DNA of 64,000 bases from Linepithema humile (Eukaryota > Arthropoda > Insecta > Hymenoptera > Formicidae): assembly GCF_040581485.1 (NCBI RefSeq), contig NC_090131.1, forward strand, positions 21,216,532 to 21,280,531. Reading direction: 5' to 3'. The position numbers were made by a program, and so were the translations under genes. The notes beneath the pieces are model-generated. The model was not told the DNA's origin. It was given only the letters and a program-made list of their open reading frames with translations, and ran no database searches. Below are positions 48,838 through 59,862 of the stretch, piece by piece. Each line of letters opens with the position of its first letter. Within the stretch, counting starts at the first letter, position 1.

Positions 48838-49043
48838 CACTTGTTCTGTGTTGAAGATAGAAAAAAATAGTAGAGGTAAAAATTAAATGGTATAACATGA
48901 AAAATTTTTCTATCAACTCACTTTTTTCTGTAAATGCAAACAGTGAATAAACGAAAAAGTCGATAACAAAAATTTTTCATGTTATACCATTTACAATTTT
49001 TGCCTCTACCGTTTTTTTGTAATCTTCAATAGAATAAGTATTA
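48838..49043. repeat. foldback repeat with arms of about 80 bases
   Basis: The left arm (48838-48917) contains TTGAAGAT, TAGAGGTAAAAATT and AAATGGTATAACATGAAAAA. The right arm (48958-49043) carries the same words in inverted order and orientation, with about ten differences. The loop is about 40 bases. Likely a MITE-like element or a long hairpin precursor. Confidence 0.75.
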
Positions 49044-50361
49044 GAACTCGACCCAGTTCCGTGGTCCATTCTGTATATATTATTCTCACATTAGAGAGAG
49101 TTACAATAATTACTAAACGCGTGTCAAAAATATAATTATTTACCAATCATAATTTGGCTTTTTACCTTGAGCAAAATAGACTAGAAAATCTTCTGACATT
49201 ATACATATACATATACTGAAATTACTCTTTTTCTAAATTATATTATTTCCAAATTATAGTTTAACTAATTTGTCTAAAGTATTGAAAAATATATTAAAAC
49301 ATAAAAATATAACAGTTCACAAAAATAATGTAATTGTAAGCTATGAAAACGCAGCGTTTCTTATATTCCACCTTCCGAAGTTTTTAGAAAAGAAATACGA
49401 GTATTATACTGATAAATAAATAGATATTAATTAAATTATATTAATACATATTAATCGTTGCTAAACTAGCAATATATTCCAAATTAATAATTAATCGAAT
49501 TAGTTACAAATACTATTAAATTTGAAGAGAACGTGACAATGAATTTATTGCGCTTAACATTGCATTTAATCGCATTAAATTGCACTAAAACCCTTGACGG
49601 TGTAATGATCATGAAATAGAAGGGAAGTTCCGCACGACGGAAAATAGCATTTTATGCAGTGTCAAATTACATTAAATTTTCGGAATCGTAATTAAACCTC
49701 CTCGTTAGGACAGCGATAGTACAAAGCGTGGGCGTAGTTGACCGGCGTTAAATCTAATTTTCCACACCGTCGAATTAATGTTATATTTACGATCAATCTT
49801 AATTCATCCGCAATGTAGGTTTAGCTTGAGCCAATCTATGCCGTGACAAAAGACATATTGCTTGCTTGAATACATTAATGATTTTTCCGTACTTTTGTTT
49901 GTCAGGACAGCACAACGATCCATCAAGCGCTCGCTAGTCTTTACGCGCGATACGAAATTAAAGTAAAAAGGAAGACAACAAAAGAAAGAAATAAAATCGA
50001 TACTTGTGACGGCGAAAGCATCTTGAAGAGAAAAGAATTTTGAAATATTATACATACATATTACATCACGTCAAATTTTACGGTGATATATTCATATATA
50101 AATATATTATAAATGGAAAGAAATGCTATATGAAAAACTATTTTTAGAATATTATGGAAAAATCGCTAAGTGCAGAAAAACATGTTAACTTTAATTAAGA
50201 AATTGGTATTTAACTTCACCATTTCTCACATGAAGAAGAATATCTTCTGCCATTTATACGTCAGTAAATTCATAGTATAAGCTTATTTTGATTTATTAAT
50301 TAAATTAATAATAAAAAAGTAATTATTTTATTTAAAAAATTTAAATTTCTTTATATGAAGA

Positions 50362-50367
<6 letters not shown>

Positions 50368-50419
<52 letters not shown>
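50368..50419. repeat. (AT)n microsatellite
   Basis: Uninterrupted AT repeat of about 50 bases. Confidence 0.95.
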
Positions 50420-50424
<5 letters not shown>

Positions 50425-50575
50425 CGATACGCGTAAAAATAAAAAGTAGGATGTAATTAGTTTCGTAAGTTGCTATTTCCATGTCGTCTAGTTTCTCACG
50501 TTATCACATATGAAGGTGCTAACGGGTTGATTATTGAACTCATTTTACGCGGTGGACGCGTCCACGCTGCATCAG

Positions 50576-50884
50576 CAAAAAGAGTATCCGCTGTGCCGCG
50601 ACACCACGTTGAATGATAAATTGCTAGTATTATACAGTACCGACGCGTTTTGGCTGATTTGCGTCGTGGACAGAGAAATGGCTAATCGCTTATACGGGGT
50701 TAACAGCCACGTCAATTCATCGATCAAAGTAATGTCCCGTGCGATTAATCATTGTCATTTCAGCTACGCTATACGGCGTTACGTATTGTCAATTTCGGGA
50801 CATCACGAAAAGAGTAATCAAACTTCTGCGAACGTATTTGCACGAGACTATGTGAAAAACCCAGATTTTACGCTTGCTTGTTTT
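50576..50884 (+). CDS. possible exon in dpr20 intron 4, unknown protein
   Basis: The open frame (from 50531 to the stop TAA near 50906) can be framed by an acceptor GCTGCATCAG (ending 50575) and a donor TTTTG|GTAAGC (50885). In between it reads KEYPLCRDTTLNDKLLVLYS, then TDAFWLICVVDREMANRLYG and so on, without low complexity. Its phases (0 in, 1 out) do not fit insertion between dpr20 exons 4 and 5, so if real it belongs to another transcript. It may also be a chance ORF. Confidence 0.18.
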
Positions 50885-53232
50885 GGTAAGCTTATCGGTG
50901 AGAAATAAAAAAAAGCACAAGTTTAACGAGATTATAAAGAAATATAGTTTCTTCCTGCAAACAACGTTTAATTTAGTACGCGAGTCTCCCGATGCTGTAA
51001 TTATCGTGCATTCCGCAACTTGCACCAATTGCCATTTATCATTGCATTAAAGTTACACGGACTATACATACAGTGGAATTTTCACCAGTGACATTAATCC
51101 TATTACTTAAGCTTGGTACGCAGCTCAACTTTATTCACAAACGCAGTAATTAGCAACGCCAGGCGAATAATTAGTAGCACTGTGAAATCTCTTAAAACTA
51201 CTACTGAGAAATTAGAACTTCAAATCACTTAGAACACGATAATTATGATAGTATTCCAAAAAGTAAAGATATACAAACGTAATAAAAATTTTAAAAATAT
51301 ATGCAGAATTAATTTTTATTGTATTCTCATCGTTACTTTCTGAACTTCTTTACATAACAATAAATGTATGGTACATTTTATTTGTACCTATTTAAAAAAC
51401 ATAAAGGCAACCATGTCTAACTTTGCACTTGGTTCCGCATTTTTCTAAGCTAACTTTAAAATTTGCGATAATTATTTTCAAGTTTTATTTTATTACAACA
51501 GCATCGTATCTTGCGGCATCTTTGTATCAAACTAATTGTCAAGCTCTTTCACAAAGCCCTCTTACATTACTCGATTCAGGCGTGGATGCCCGGCGTTGCG
51601 GATAAACGAGCTGATCGTTCACCCTAGTGTTCAACCGGCCGGAGGTAACGAACGCGACAAATTGCAGTGTAGGAACTTTTTCGATTAAAGTCTCGCTTGT
51701 GCCGGCGCGATTCAAAACCTCTCTCGGTCACGACGAGTTTCAGCGTGACACGCAACCCGGCATAAATAAGGACGCTCCGCGAAGGGTAAAGGTGGAGAAG
51801 TGCTTGTAAAAGGAAGGCTTTGTCTCTCTGCGGGATTTCACGTTAAACGTTGTAGAACGTGAAAGCAACGACGACTGCTGAACAGCAATTGCGCGACACG
51901 TGGGATCGTTTCGTGAAAGCTGTATGGCAATGCTGTCGTATAACAGAACATTCCGAATAATCGCAATGCAACTAAATAAAACGATTACAGTAGCGATTAT
52001 GAATCAAACCCCAAATTGGATTTGTTCGACGATTGTCAAGATCGTATTTAAATAATTTGTTGTAAATTTTGTCTTCCCCTTTTTCTCTTCCTATCCTGCC
52101 CTTCTTCTCTCTGTCTGTCTTTATTCTTTATAAACTCGAAAAAGTTGTCATAACAAAATACCGTAAATAATATCTATGGATTCCGCTCCAAATAAAGTTG
52201 CAACTAAATATAGTCTTTTAAAACAATTCGACGTAGTCGACCGTTAAAAAGCGTAAGGAGACAAGTTTCTGTTATCAAATAGCACTTTCAGAACTTGTAT
52301 TGCTCTCACAGGACACATGACACAATGACAATACAACGGGACGGTAAAAGAGCGCATACTTTTGTCTAACGCGGTCGCATCTGACGTGTACAGAACACGA
52401 AAAGCAGATGCTAAAAATTCCTGCTGTAAAATATTTATCGTACGTTTACTACTCTAAATGTCAAGTAGCCTTTAAAAGGGCGAATTAGTAGTCCGTGTAA
52501 CACGCAACTACAACGCAATCATCGTTAAGGCAAACGAGACTGTTAACAAAATCGTTCTAAGTTTTATTATTATAATTTAAAGAAAAAATCATATTTAACT
52601 AAACGCCATGGTAACTGCATTTATTTTGAAAAAGTATTTCGGGGAATTATAAAAATATAACATAATTAATACAGCTAACTATATTAGCTGCCACCTTCCT
52701 TCAATATCCGTTGCTCTACCACAACATGCCACTTACACCTCCCACATTCGTGAAATGTTCGCGTGAACGATTCTGTTTTTCTCCATCAGTTTCTCACAAA
52801 AATAGAAACGTCAAGTACGAGAGCAATTTTCCACAAGACATCTTTGCAACGTGGTTGCACGAGAGCTTTTCTACTGAAAGAAAAACCGAGTATACTTTTG
52901 CCTGCAATTAGCGCACTTGAACGGAGTCTCATTGCGTCATCGCTCTTCTTTTCAAAACGCAATCGTAAAAAAGACGAGATCCACATTTACTGCTACATTT
53001 AATAGTTTATGCAAATCTAATGTATACATCGTTCCCTGACGTATGCGTCAATGGAAAATGAATAAGATATTCGCGTGGAAATAATGCTCGATGAAATTGT
53101 ATTGACAAATATAAAAGAACACAAAAGAAAATCATTAAATATAAAAGAATATTATTAAGCGCTGCATTTGCATCTGCATTATTTGGAATTTTTTCACTTT
53201 TTATCTTCAACAACTTAAGCAGAAAATTATAT

Positions 53233-53754
53233 TTATTCTTCGATAAAACTTTCGTAAACGATACATTGTGATAACATTACTATATATCCAGCATCCAGAA
53301 AAATAGATTCGCAAATTGTTTGCATAAGATTAAAATATCCAACTCGACTCAACGGCAAAAAAGACCTATTTAAGCCAATATGAAACACACCATTTGATTC
53401 GCTGACTCTGCGCAAATATTTCTTCGACAGTCGGAGCTTATTATTCGGTTTATTGTTTGCACGAAGCAAAGTATAGACTAAACTATTCTTGCGGAGGCCG
53501 ATAATTATGGCTCGATTTGCAATTAACTCACTTCCTCTACTGTAAAAAAAAGTTGACGTAAAAGCGTGCGAACACGAAGCGCAAGTGCGCCAGTGAGAGA
53601 TGGAAAAAAGCAGGAAGAAGAAAAACGATTCGAGCAAAGTGATGGAACGTTGGCGATTAGTCAGGACAAAGAAAGCGTGGCGCAAAGACAGAGAAACTGG
53701 CGAAATTGAGGAGTTCTCGTTAGCCTTAGGAGATTCTCTTTCCCTTTGCGTCAC
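53233..53754 (-). other. 173-codon minus-strand ORF of unknown status in dpr20 intron 4
   Basis: This is one of the longest open frames in the window outside the GC-rich blocks. The N-terminal half is Ser/Phe-rich because the antisense DNA is purine-rich. The C-terminal half (LRLSKKYLRRVSESNG onward to the end YESFIEE) is more varied. I see no domain, signal peptide or splice support. It could be a lineage-specific gene, a decayed element or chance. Confidence 0.15.
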
Positions 53755-53997
53755 AGCAAGAATCGCGATTTCGCATTCGCAATTTTGCTCGAAACATTTC
53801 CATCAAAATGTTATCGTGGTCGACATATATCTTCTATAGCAATCTGCTAATTATCACAGCAGATCATTCTTGTAATTGTTGAAAATACGTCAGTAAAAAC
53901 TTGAAGTAAAAATTTGAAATATGCAAATTCTCACCGAGCATTAGTGCCAGGGAGAAAACACATATATATTTGTACTACTTTCAGCCATACACAAACG

Positions 53998-54047
53998 AAA
54001 AGTATTCCCAAAAGTATTTTTAAAAGTATTCTCAAAAGTATTCTCTT
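53998..54047. repeat. tandem repeat, AAAAGTATTCTC unit, about four copies
   Basis: AAAAGTATTCCC, AAAAGTATTTTT, AAAAGTATTCTC and AAAAGTATTCTC follow each other. Confidence 0.9.
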
Positions 54048-54471
54048 CTATAAACTCATGCCAATTTCAGATAATTCAGAGAATGCTCATTGTATCTAAA
54101 TATTTGTGCATTATATTTCAAAACTATCTGATAATTCAACATTTTCAAATGTTTGGCAAATATAAATAATTCAACGTAAAGTTAAACAATAAATAATATT
54201 TTATACAATAAATAAATTGATCAATAAAAATATAATTTTTTTACTAGCATAAGATATCAGATTTTTTACTAACGGATGCATCCAAGCGTATGATCCACAC
54301 ATTCCATGTAAAGTTGTCTCTAAAATTCGCGCAATCTCATGTATGTAAGCATACCTGGTCGCCTGTGTATATGTACAAAACATGTACCTATGTCGTCACA
54401 GCACAGTACGAACTTTTCGTCAACGATCTTCCGAGATATTCAAATTTCAACATTGTGCATATATGTTATAG

Positions 54472-54614
54472 CGTGAAAACGGACCTAATGGAAGAGGGGG
54501 CCAATTCGACTCTCAGCATAGCTAAAGTCGGACCTACGGATAGCGGAAATTACACGTGCCAGCTTACCACCATGCCAGACCAACCTGCCACGGTTCACGT
54601 GCACGTTTTAAACG
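54472..54614 (+). CDS. dpr20: dpr20-like gene, coding exon 5: second half of Ig2
   Basis: The first base completes AG|C (Ser242), followed by residues 243-289. It encodes VKTDLMEEGANSTLSIAKV with an N-glycosylation site NST (253-255), and the closing Ig pattern TDSGNYTCQL with Cys271 and a second site NYT (268-270). It ends in TVHVHVLN, the conserved -VHVLNG exit of Dpr Ig2. The acceptor ATATGTTATAG (ending 54471) has a poor pyrimidine tract, the weakest of this gene, while the donor GTGAGC (54615-54620) is good. With an 8.3 kb intron in front, this weak acceptor could make the exon a point of variable inclusion; that is inference. Residues before 54472 in the same frame are intronic. Confidence 0.9.
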
Positions 54615-56283
54615 GTGAGCATACTTTTATACTTTGATATGATATATTGCTCCTGTCGTCCAAACACGCCAAACTAACAATGCTGTCTTTCAACAGTTTA
54701 TTTGCGCTATTTAAGACATATCCAAATATCTTTTTTATTTACAATTGCTTTTATCAAATTAAAAATTAGTTGTTAAAATACTGCGCGGGCAATTATGGGA
54801 TTATTTATAGAAGTTCGTCTAAAAAGATTCAATGACTGGCAAATAGAATAACAGGGTTATCGTACGAAGGAAATTGTTTCTGAAATAATTCGCAATTTCT
54901 CGACATCACCGATGTACAGCATTCACACTTGCTTCTTTGCGAAAACTGCAAACAAAACGTTCGTATATGCCTAGCTCTTTCGACATTACTGCAGACTCGT
55001 AGACTATTTATTACTTAAAGCACGTACTCTGAAAGCATCTAATATTTATCTTGAACCGTGCTTGTGCGGATGCGCCTAAAAGTCCTGTGATATTTGACTC
55101 CTATGAGAAAGTCTTGAAACTTGCTGTAAAGGATCTTCTTAAAATGCTTCCGCGCGACGAAGCTAAGTCGAATTTTCTAACTGCGCGGACAAACTTTACA
55201 CGGTTACTTTGATGTTACAACCTACGTGTTATCGTTTCCAAGCTAATCTCTATTGAATTTTCGTTGCGTTCCCTGAGCTGATAGAATGTCTTTGTAAGAA
55301 AATCTGTATCTTTACGAAGCTTGTATCCATTTTTTTTTATATCAAATTTTTCAGATAGATATTTGCAATTTGAGAGACATTTATTATTTTTATAAAACTA
55401 AAATTTTTTTAAATTAAAAGTAGAAAATGAAACAATTTTATTTAATTTGATAAAGAAAATAAATCGTGGAGAATTGAAAATAGAAAATATAGAATTCTTC
55501 AACTCCTCGAAAAATAGTTTTGATTGAACAGAATAAAAAAAAAGAAAAAAAAATAAAGATATAAAAAAATACAGAAATACTCATAATCATAGGATATTTC
55601 TGTCTTGCAAGAAAGATATTCGCGTGATACGATCGTCGATGACGAATCGTTTCACGACGAAATTCGCGCCGCGCGCAAAATATGCGAAAAAGTTCTTTCA
55701 CAAATTCAAATGCCTTCCGCATGACATACGATCGTGTCTACGTCTCAACTGTGTGAATTGTATGCCACGGGAAATTCGCGGTTCCTCAGGAATCTCATAT
55801 ACAAGATGACTCGCGCACAAATGTCACTTCGATTAACTTCCGCTATAGCTTGATACAAGCGCTGCACGTTCTCAGTTGGAATCGAATTATACAAGATGCT
55901 TCCTGATATTTACATTATATCGCTCGAGCTTGCATTATGACTGATGTTTGATGAACGCATGCAAATTCGATCAGATCTCGCGTTTAATACAGAAATGTTT
56001 GCGACTATTTGTCATCCATTTTGATCAGCTCCGAATATGTCGCAGACAATGCGAGACACTGTTGTATTTTTATCATAGTTCAACAAAATACTGTGCAAAT
56101 ATACGTATTCCGGCAGACCATTGACACCAGTTTTTAAATTTGCGATATGCGATATTTGCGGTGCACAAAGAGTAGTTCTCATTTCAGCCATTACTATTTC
56201 ACAAAATATCCGAAAGTTACCGGAGGAAGGCCCACTCTCGCGAGCGTGTCCTTTCCTTGTGAGTGTGTTTGACGCTGTTTCAG
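54615..56283 (+). other. dpr20 intron 5 (1.7 kb)
   Basis: Opens with GTGAGC and closes with CTGTTTCAG. AT-rich, with a poly-A-rich patch near 55535-55560 and a CpG patch at 55610-55740 that has short open frames on both strands. No exon was seen. Confidence 0.65.
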
Positions 56284-56402
56284 GAGAAAGTTTAGCCGAA
56301 CTACATCATAGCGGTGCACAGGTCACCCGAGCAGGTGCCGCGAGTTCACCGCTATTCTTCCTGGCCGCCGTTTTGGCCCGATCAGGTCAGGTGCTCAGAT
56401 GA
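56284..56402 (+). CDS. dpr20: dpr20-like gene, last coding exon: C-terminal tail
   Basis: The junction codon G|GA (Gly290) is followed by residues 291-328 and stop TGA at 56400-56402. The tail begins ESLAELHHSG, so across the junction the protein reads LNGESLAELHH, the sequence I associate with the Dpr20 stalk. A short linker with small residues (AGAASS, 306-311) leads into a short hydrophobic run PLFFLAAVLA (312-321) and a polar end RSGQVLR. Small residues followed by a hydrophobic run suggest GPI attachment, but GPI signals normally end hydrophobic; this one ends in a charged heptad. A truncated or alternative end, or a very short membrane segment, are other readings. The acceptor is CTGTTTCAG (ending 56283). 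I see no strong poly(A) signal close by; the first exact AATAAA I noticed is at 57886-57891. Confidence 0.85.
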
Positions 56403-58318
56403 AGACACGACGAGTTTGCTCGAGTTCCACGAGAGAGCCTCGTGTTCGGCGACGACAGCGTGACAATGACAAAGACACAGTGCTCTACAATGTCGAGCGA
56501 GAGACGGTACCGCTTGTACATCGCATGGACTTTTCTATCATCGTGACACGAAAGTGGACACGAGGGCCAAAGAAGGAGTGTTACGTTAACATATTATGTT
56601 AACAGAAGGAACATAGAAGGAACGGTTGGCTGCGTTGCTTTTTTTCTTTTTTTTTTTTTAGTATGTTATTCTAAACGTAATATAAGCTATTTGATTTTCA
56701 GAATATGTGCGCGTCTATATCGCAGAAGAATATCTTTGTCAGTTTCTCTAACAGAATTTTATTCGCAAGTGACCGTTTATAATTTGTAAGATAGATACTT
56801 CAGTGAATGACCGGTTAACATTTCTATAATTAGTTAATTTAAGACCTTTAAATAATTTGTTTAAACATTATTAAAGTTCAAGTGATTTATCCGCTTTATA
56901 TGAAAAAGAATTCGAGATAGAACTTTTACTTTTATATGCTGCATTAATATTTGAAGAATTGAAATACACATGTACGCATCGCTGATATATATTTTTGTAT
57001 ATGTACGTATTCCCTAAGTTTTTCAAATATATTTTGTATTAGCACATAAAATTATATGCATAAAATTCCATTTCAAATTCTGTCATGAATTATAAATTCT
57101 ATGAAATTTAATTAAAACTAATTGCATACTTTTTTTGTTTTTAGAAACATTTTATATTGTTATTGTATATAGAAGAGAAAGAGTATGGATTTAACGTTTT
57201 AACTGCACATTAATTAGAAATAAGTCATTCACTAATGCGTCTATCACATTTAGCGACTCTCAGTTTGCTTTCTATACCTGTACGTTTTTATAAAGCGATC
57301 CCAGAAAACGACATATTATCACAAATATGACATGCTTATCAAATATATCCTCCCGAAGAATATTGTTTGTTTCATCGTAAAACGATACAACAACACGGTA
57401 TCGTTATTTCAGCACAATTTGTTCTCGTGACCAAAAATGACCAAAAACTGTGGTAGAAAAAAAAGAGCACAAATCTGTATATCAAATAACCAATAACCGG
57501 TAAACGATAAAAGTGCGTAAATTGCTAATCAAACTACGTATTGGAGTGACCGGTTCGCGTATCACTATGACTGTGATAATCGAGACAAATTGCGCTGCTC
57601 AATTCGGCCTCTATCTCTATTGTTTCATTCACATCATATGAATTTACAAATTAAAAATCTCTGAGGATCTATCGAACTATTTTTAGCGCAAAATTTGCAA
57701 ATTTTTCAATTAACAGGATCATGAATTTCCACCATTTCGTCCAGTAATGTTATTTTATAATTGATAATTTACAAGAGCGACAAAATTGCACCCAAGAACG
57801 GAAGACATCGGTTATCGATCCATCGTAATATTGCCTATGGATAAGGAGATTCGTCGACTATTTCGAAATTTAATTGGTTTGAATTAATAAATAATGTATT
57901 CAAATATGATAAATGAATATGTTAAATATCGTTATAAATTTTATGGACTTGTGACAATTTCTAGTGAGAAATGTAACGATTAAAACGGGTATTCAATCGA
58001 TTGTGATTGCTTGCTAATATCGGTCCCCGTTCTTCGCGACAGGGTGTTTAATATTGTATGTTTACAATAAGTTTTATTTGTCAAAACACATTCAGATGTT
58101 GTCTTTTATCCCGTAGCACACGTGAAAACAAATGTCATTTCATATTTAGCAAAATTTAATTCCTCATATGTGCCTCATATTATATAATCTCACACAGCAG
58201 AAATTACAGCAGCATTTAAATCACGGCTTGTTAAGGCACCATCTGAATGTGCGTTATATAGTGAGAATGGTACACTTGTCTTTCAAGCAGCCAACTAAAT
58301 CTCCATGAGAGATTGTGT

Positions 58319-58364
<46 letters not shown>

Positions 58365-58507
58365 AAGAGAGAGATCACGTGTTATAATATATGAATTTAA
58401 ACTAAATCTAACGTTTTTCGTGATAAAAACGAAATCACGTAATATATGACATGCATTTTACAAAAAATCGTCTTCTCTTATTGAATATCTCACGGCACTA
58501 ATTGTAG
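56403..58507 (+). other. region after the dpr20 stop: probable 3' UTR then unassigned DNA
   Basis: The first 200 bases are CpG-rich and stay open in one frame, as expected for sequence just past a last exon. AT-rich DNA follows. The first exact AATAAA noticed is at 57886-57891, which would make a long 3' UTR of about 1.5 kb; variants (CATAAA) occur near 57046 and 57060. A (GA)n microsatellite lies at 58323-58373. Confidence 0.35.
58323..58373. repeat. (GA)n microsatellite
   Basis: GA dinucleotide repeat with two AAAG interruptions, about 50 bases. Confidence 0.95.
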
Positions 58508-58544
58508 AAACAACCTGGACGAGATTATCTTCGATGTAATACAG
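58508..58544 (+). CDS. possible 37-base exon upstream of the 61938 exon
   Basis: The stretch lies between an acceptor ATTGTAG (ending 58507) and a full-consensus donor ACAG|GTAAGTG (58545). In one frame it reads NNLDEIIFDVIQ and ends in phase 0, exactly the phase needed by the acceptor at 61937; the join would read EIIFDVIQ-DFYERIIS. Of the other two frames one contains a stop and one reads less like protein. It would need an upstream exon that leaves two bases. The acceptor is only moderate, and an exon this short could be chance. Confidence 0.3.
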
Positions 58545-59160
58545 GTAAGTGTAACTTACGTCTTAAGGTAAATATAACTGAATAAGTTTATTTTAAAGAG
58601 CACACATAATTATTTTTCATGGTTGATATCATTTTGTTTCTCAAAAAATTGTGTCATGGACTATGTCAAACCGCTTTTTTCTTTTAGTGTGAAAAAATAG
58701 TATTGATAAAAAATAAATTATTATAATTATTATTATTATACAATTATAAAAGTAGTAGTATATACAAATGAGTAAAAAAAATCTAAAATTGAATAATAAC
58801 TAATTAAAAATTTTTAATTTTAAAAAGATAAAATGTATAAAATAAGTTCAAAAATACAAAATATATGTCAAAAGAATATAATCAAAATATAAAGGACGAA
58901 GCTCTAAAATAGCGGTTTCACAAACTCCACGATATTCAATTAAGAATTATAGACACTCTGAAAACTCTTGAGATATAAAACTGCATAATATATTTTTAAA
59001 GCACTGTTTTGTGCTGCTTTTTTAGTTTCGCAAATTGTACGTATGTCGAAACTGATACCTCACGCTTACGACCCGCACTGATGCAAATTGATCACGTATA
59101 TCATGCGTCACGTATTCGGTATAATTGAACAATTTTGCCGTGTTTCACGCGATAACTTAC

Positions 59161-59240
59161 TCGAATCAGGAGAAGCATCGGACGTGATTTGACAACGGCT
59201 GTGCATCGCGCCACGCACGCAATGGGGTGAAGAATCGTTG
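59161..59240 (-). CDS. second candidate exon of the minus-strand gene
   Basis: On the minus strand, an acceptor GATTTTACAG (+ 59241 upward) opens 80 bases that end at a donor TTCGA|GTAAGT (donor GT at + 59159-59160). Joined to the exon at 59748-59862, the frame stays open: the junction Ser is followed by NDSSPHCVRGAMHSRCQITS and then DASPDS, leaving one base (A). The downstream continuation was not found with confidence. A minus-strand acceptor near + 58970 would give only three more codons (KCL) and a stop. No family is recognised. Confidence 0.35.
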
Positions 59241-59747
59241 CTGTAAAATCTCGCGCGAGAAGTTTCGCAAATCGAACCTGACGAATTAGAATTCCGCACG
59301 TATAGTTGACGGTGATGACATCAGTGCCTCCTCCTTTAGTTTGTATCGCGCGTCTCGTTCAAACGAGACATTTTCTCGCGCTCGGAACATATTCGATTCC
59401 GACGACAAGCGCCATGTAGAATATATACGTGAGATTTTCATTGATTTGAAAAGGAAGGAAGAAAAATCTTCAACATTACCTATTTTCTTATGAAAAATTT
59501 CGGATAAAAACTATTCCTCTAAAAACTTAAAGCTACCTAAAACTCCCAATGAAAGATTTGTGATAAAAAACGGACATGCGCGATTATTTAATCACAAGCA
59601 CATTAAACAAAGAGAGAAACAGCAAAAGTAAAACAAAAATTTACTAGAGTTTTCAGACTATTTCACGAAGTCTGAAAACTGAAAAAAGCATCCTAGTTCA
59701 ATGATCCAAGAGAACGAGAGGAAATAACAAGCATGGATAGCACTTAC

Positions 59748-59862
59748 CTTTTATGGAAGATATGTACGATTTGGTCCATGTCCAGCTTCAACTGGCACAC
59801 AAAAGCGTTCCGCATAAACGCACGGCTGCTTTCACGCCCGGCTGCGGTCAAGAGACGGGTAA
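59748..59862 (-). CDS. internal coding exon of an unrecognised minus-strand gene
   Basis: Read on the minus strand, a strong acceptor (TTACTTTTTTTACAG, + 59863 upward) opens a 115-base exon that closes at a full-consensus donor AAAAG|GTAAGTG (donor GT at + 59746-59747). Of three frames two hit stops within ten codons. The third is open throughout: TRLLTAAGRESSRAFMRNAF followed by VCQLKLDMDQIVHIFHK, leaving two bases (AG). The next candidate exon in the same direction (59161-59240) begins with C and completes Ser, keeping the frame. I do not recognise the protein. The + strand also has a 154-codon open frame here (59753-60217), but no comparable splice signals. Confidence 0.45.

Larger units (their letters stand above)
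46167..54471 (+). other. dpr20 intron 4 (8.3 kb)
   Basis: Opens with the weaker donor GTGACT and closes with the weak acceptor TTATAG. Contents: a palindromic repeat (46231-46332), a CpG-rich patch with opposing ORFs (47640-48060), a foldback repeat (48838-49043), a long AT microsatellite (50368-50419), possible exon 50576-50884, a CpG patch at 51590-51800, the minus ORF 53233-53754 and a short tandem array at 53998-54047. Confidence 0.65.
28187..56402 (+). other. dpr20: dpr20-like gene, whole locus (six coding exons, about 28 kb)
   Basis: Gene-level entry tying the exons together. Introns are 28355-36518, 36761-40588, 40809-45982, 46167-54471 and 54615-56283, all GT-AG. Junction phases run 1, 0, 1, 2, 1 and every junction keeps the frame, giving a predicted 328-residue protein with two complete Ig domains. 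In the Dpr/DIP family, such two-Ig surface proteins on one neuron bind DIP proteins on another and help set synaptic partner choice; the partner of this member cannot be read from sequence. The choice of dpr20 over the related dpr18 or other members rests on remembered wording in exons 3-6. Confidence 0.75.

Noticed and set aside
54290..54471. Reading frame upstream of exon 5
   Set aside because: Same reason: the dpr sequence begins at 54472 after TTATAG; the upstream residues match nothing in the family.
57764..57885. About 40-codon + frame with protein-like wording after dpr20
   Set aside because: Too short, the phase does not fit the 58508 exon, and the acceptor is weak.
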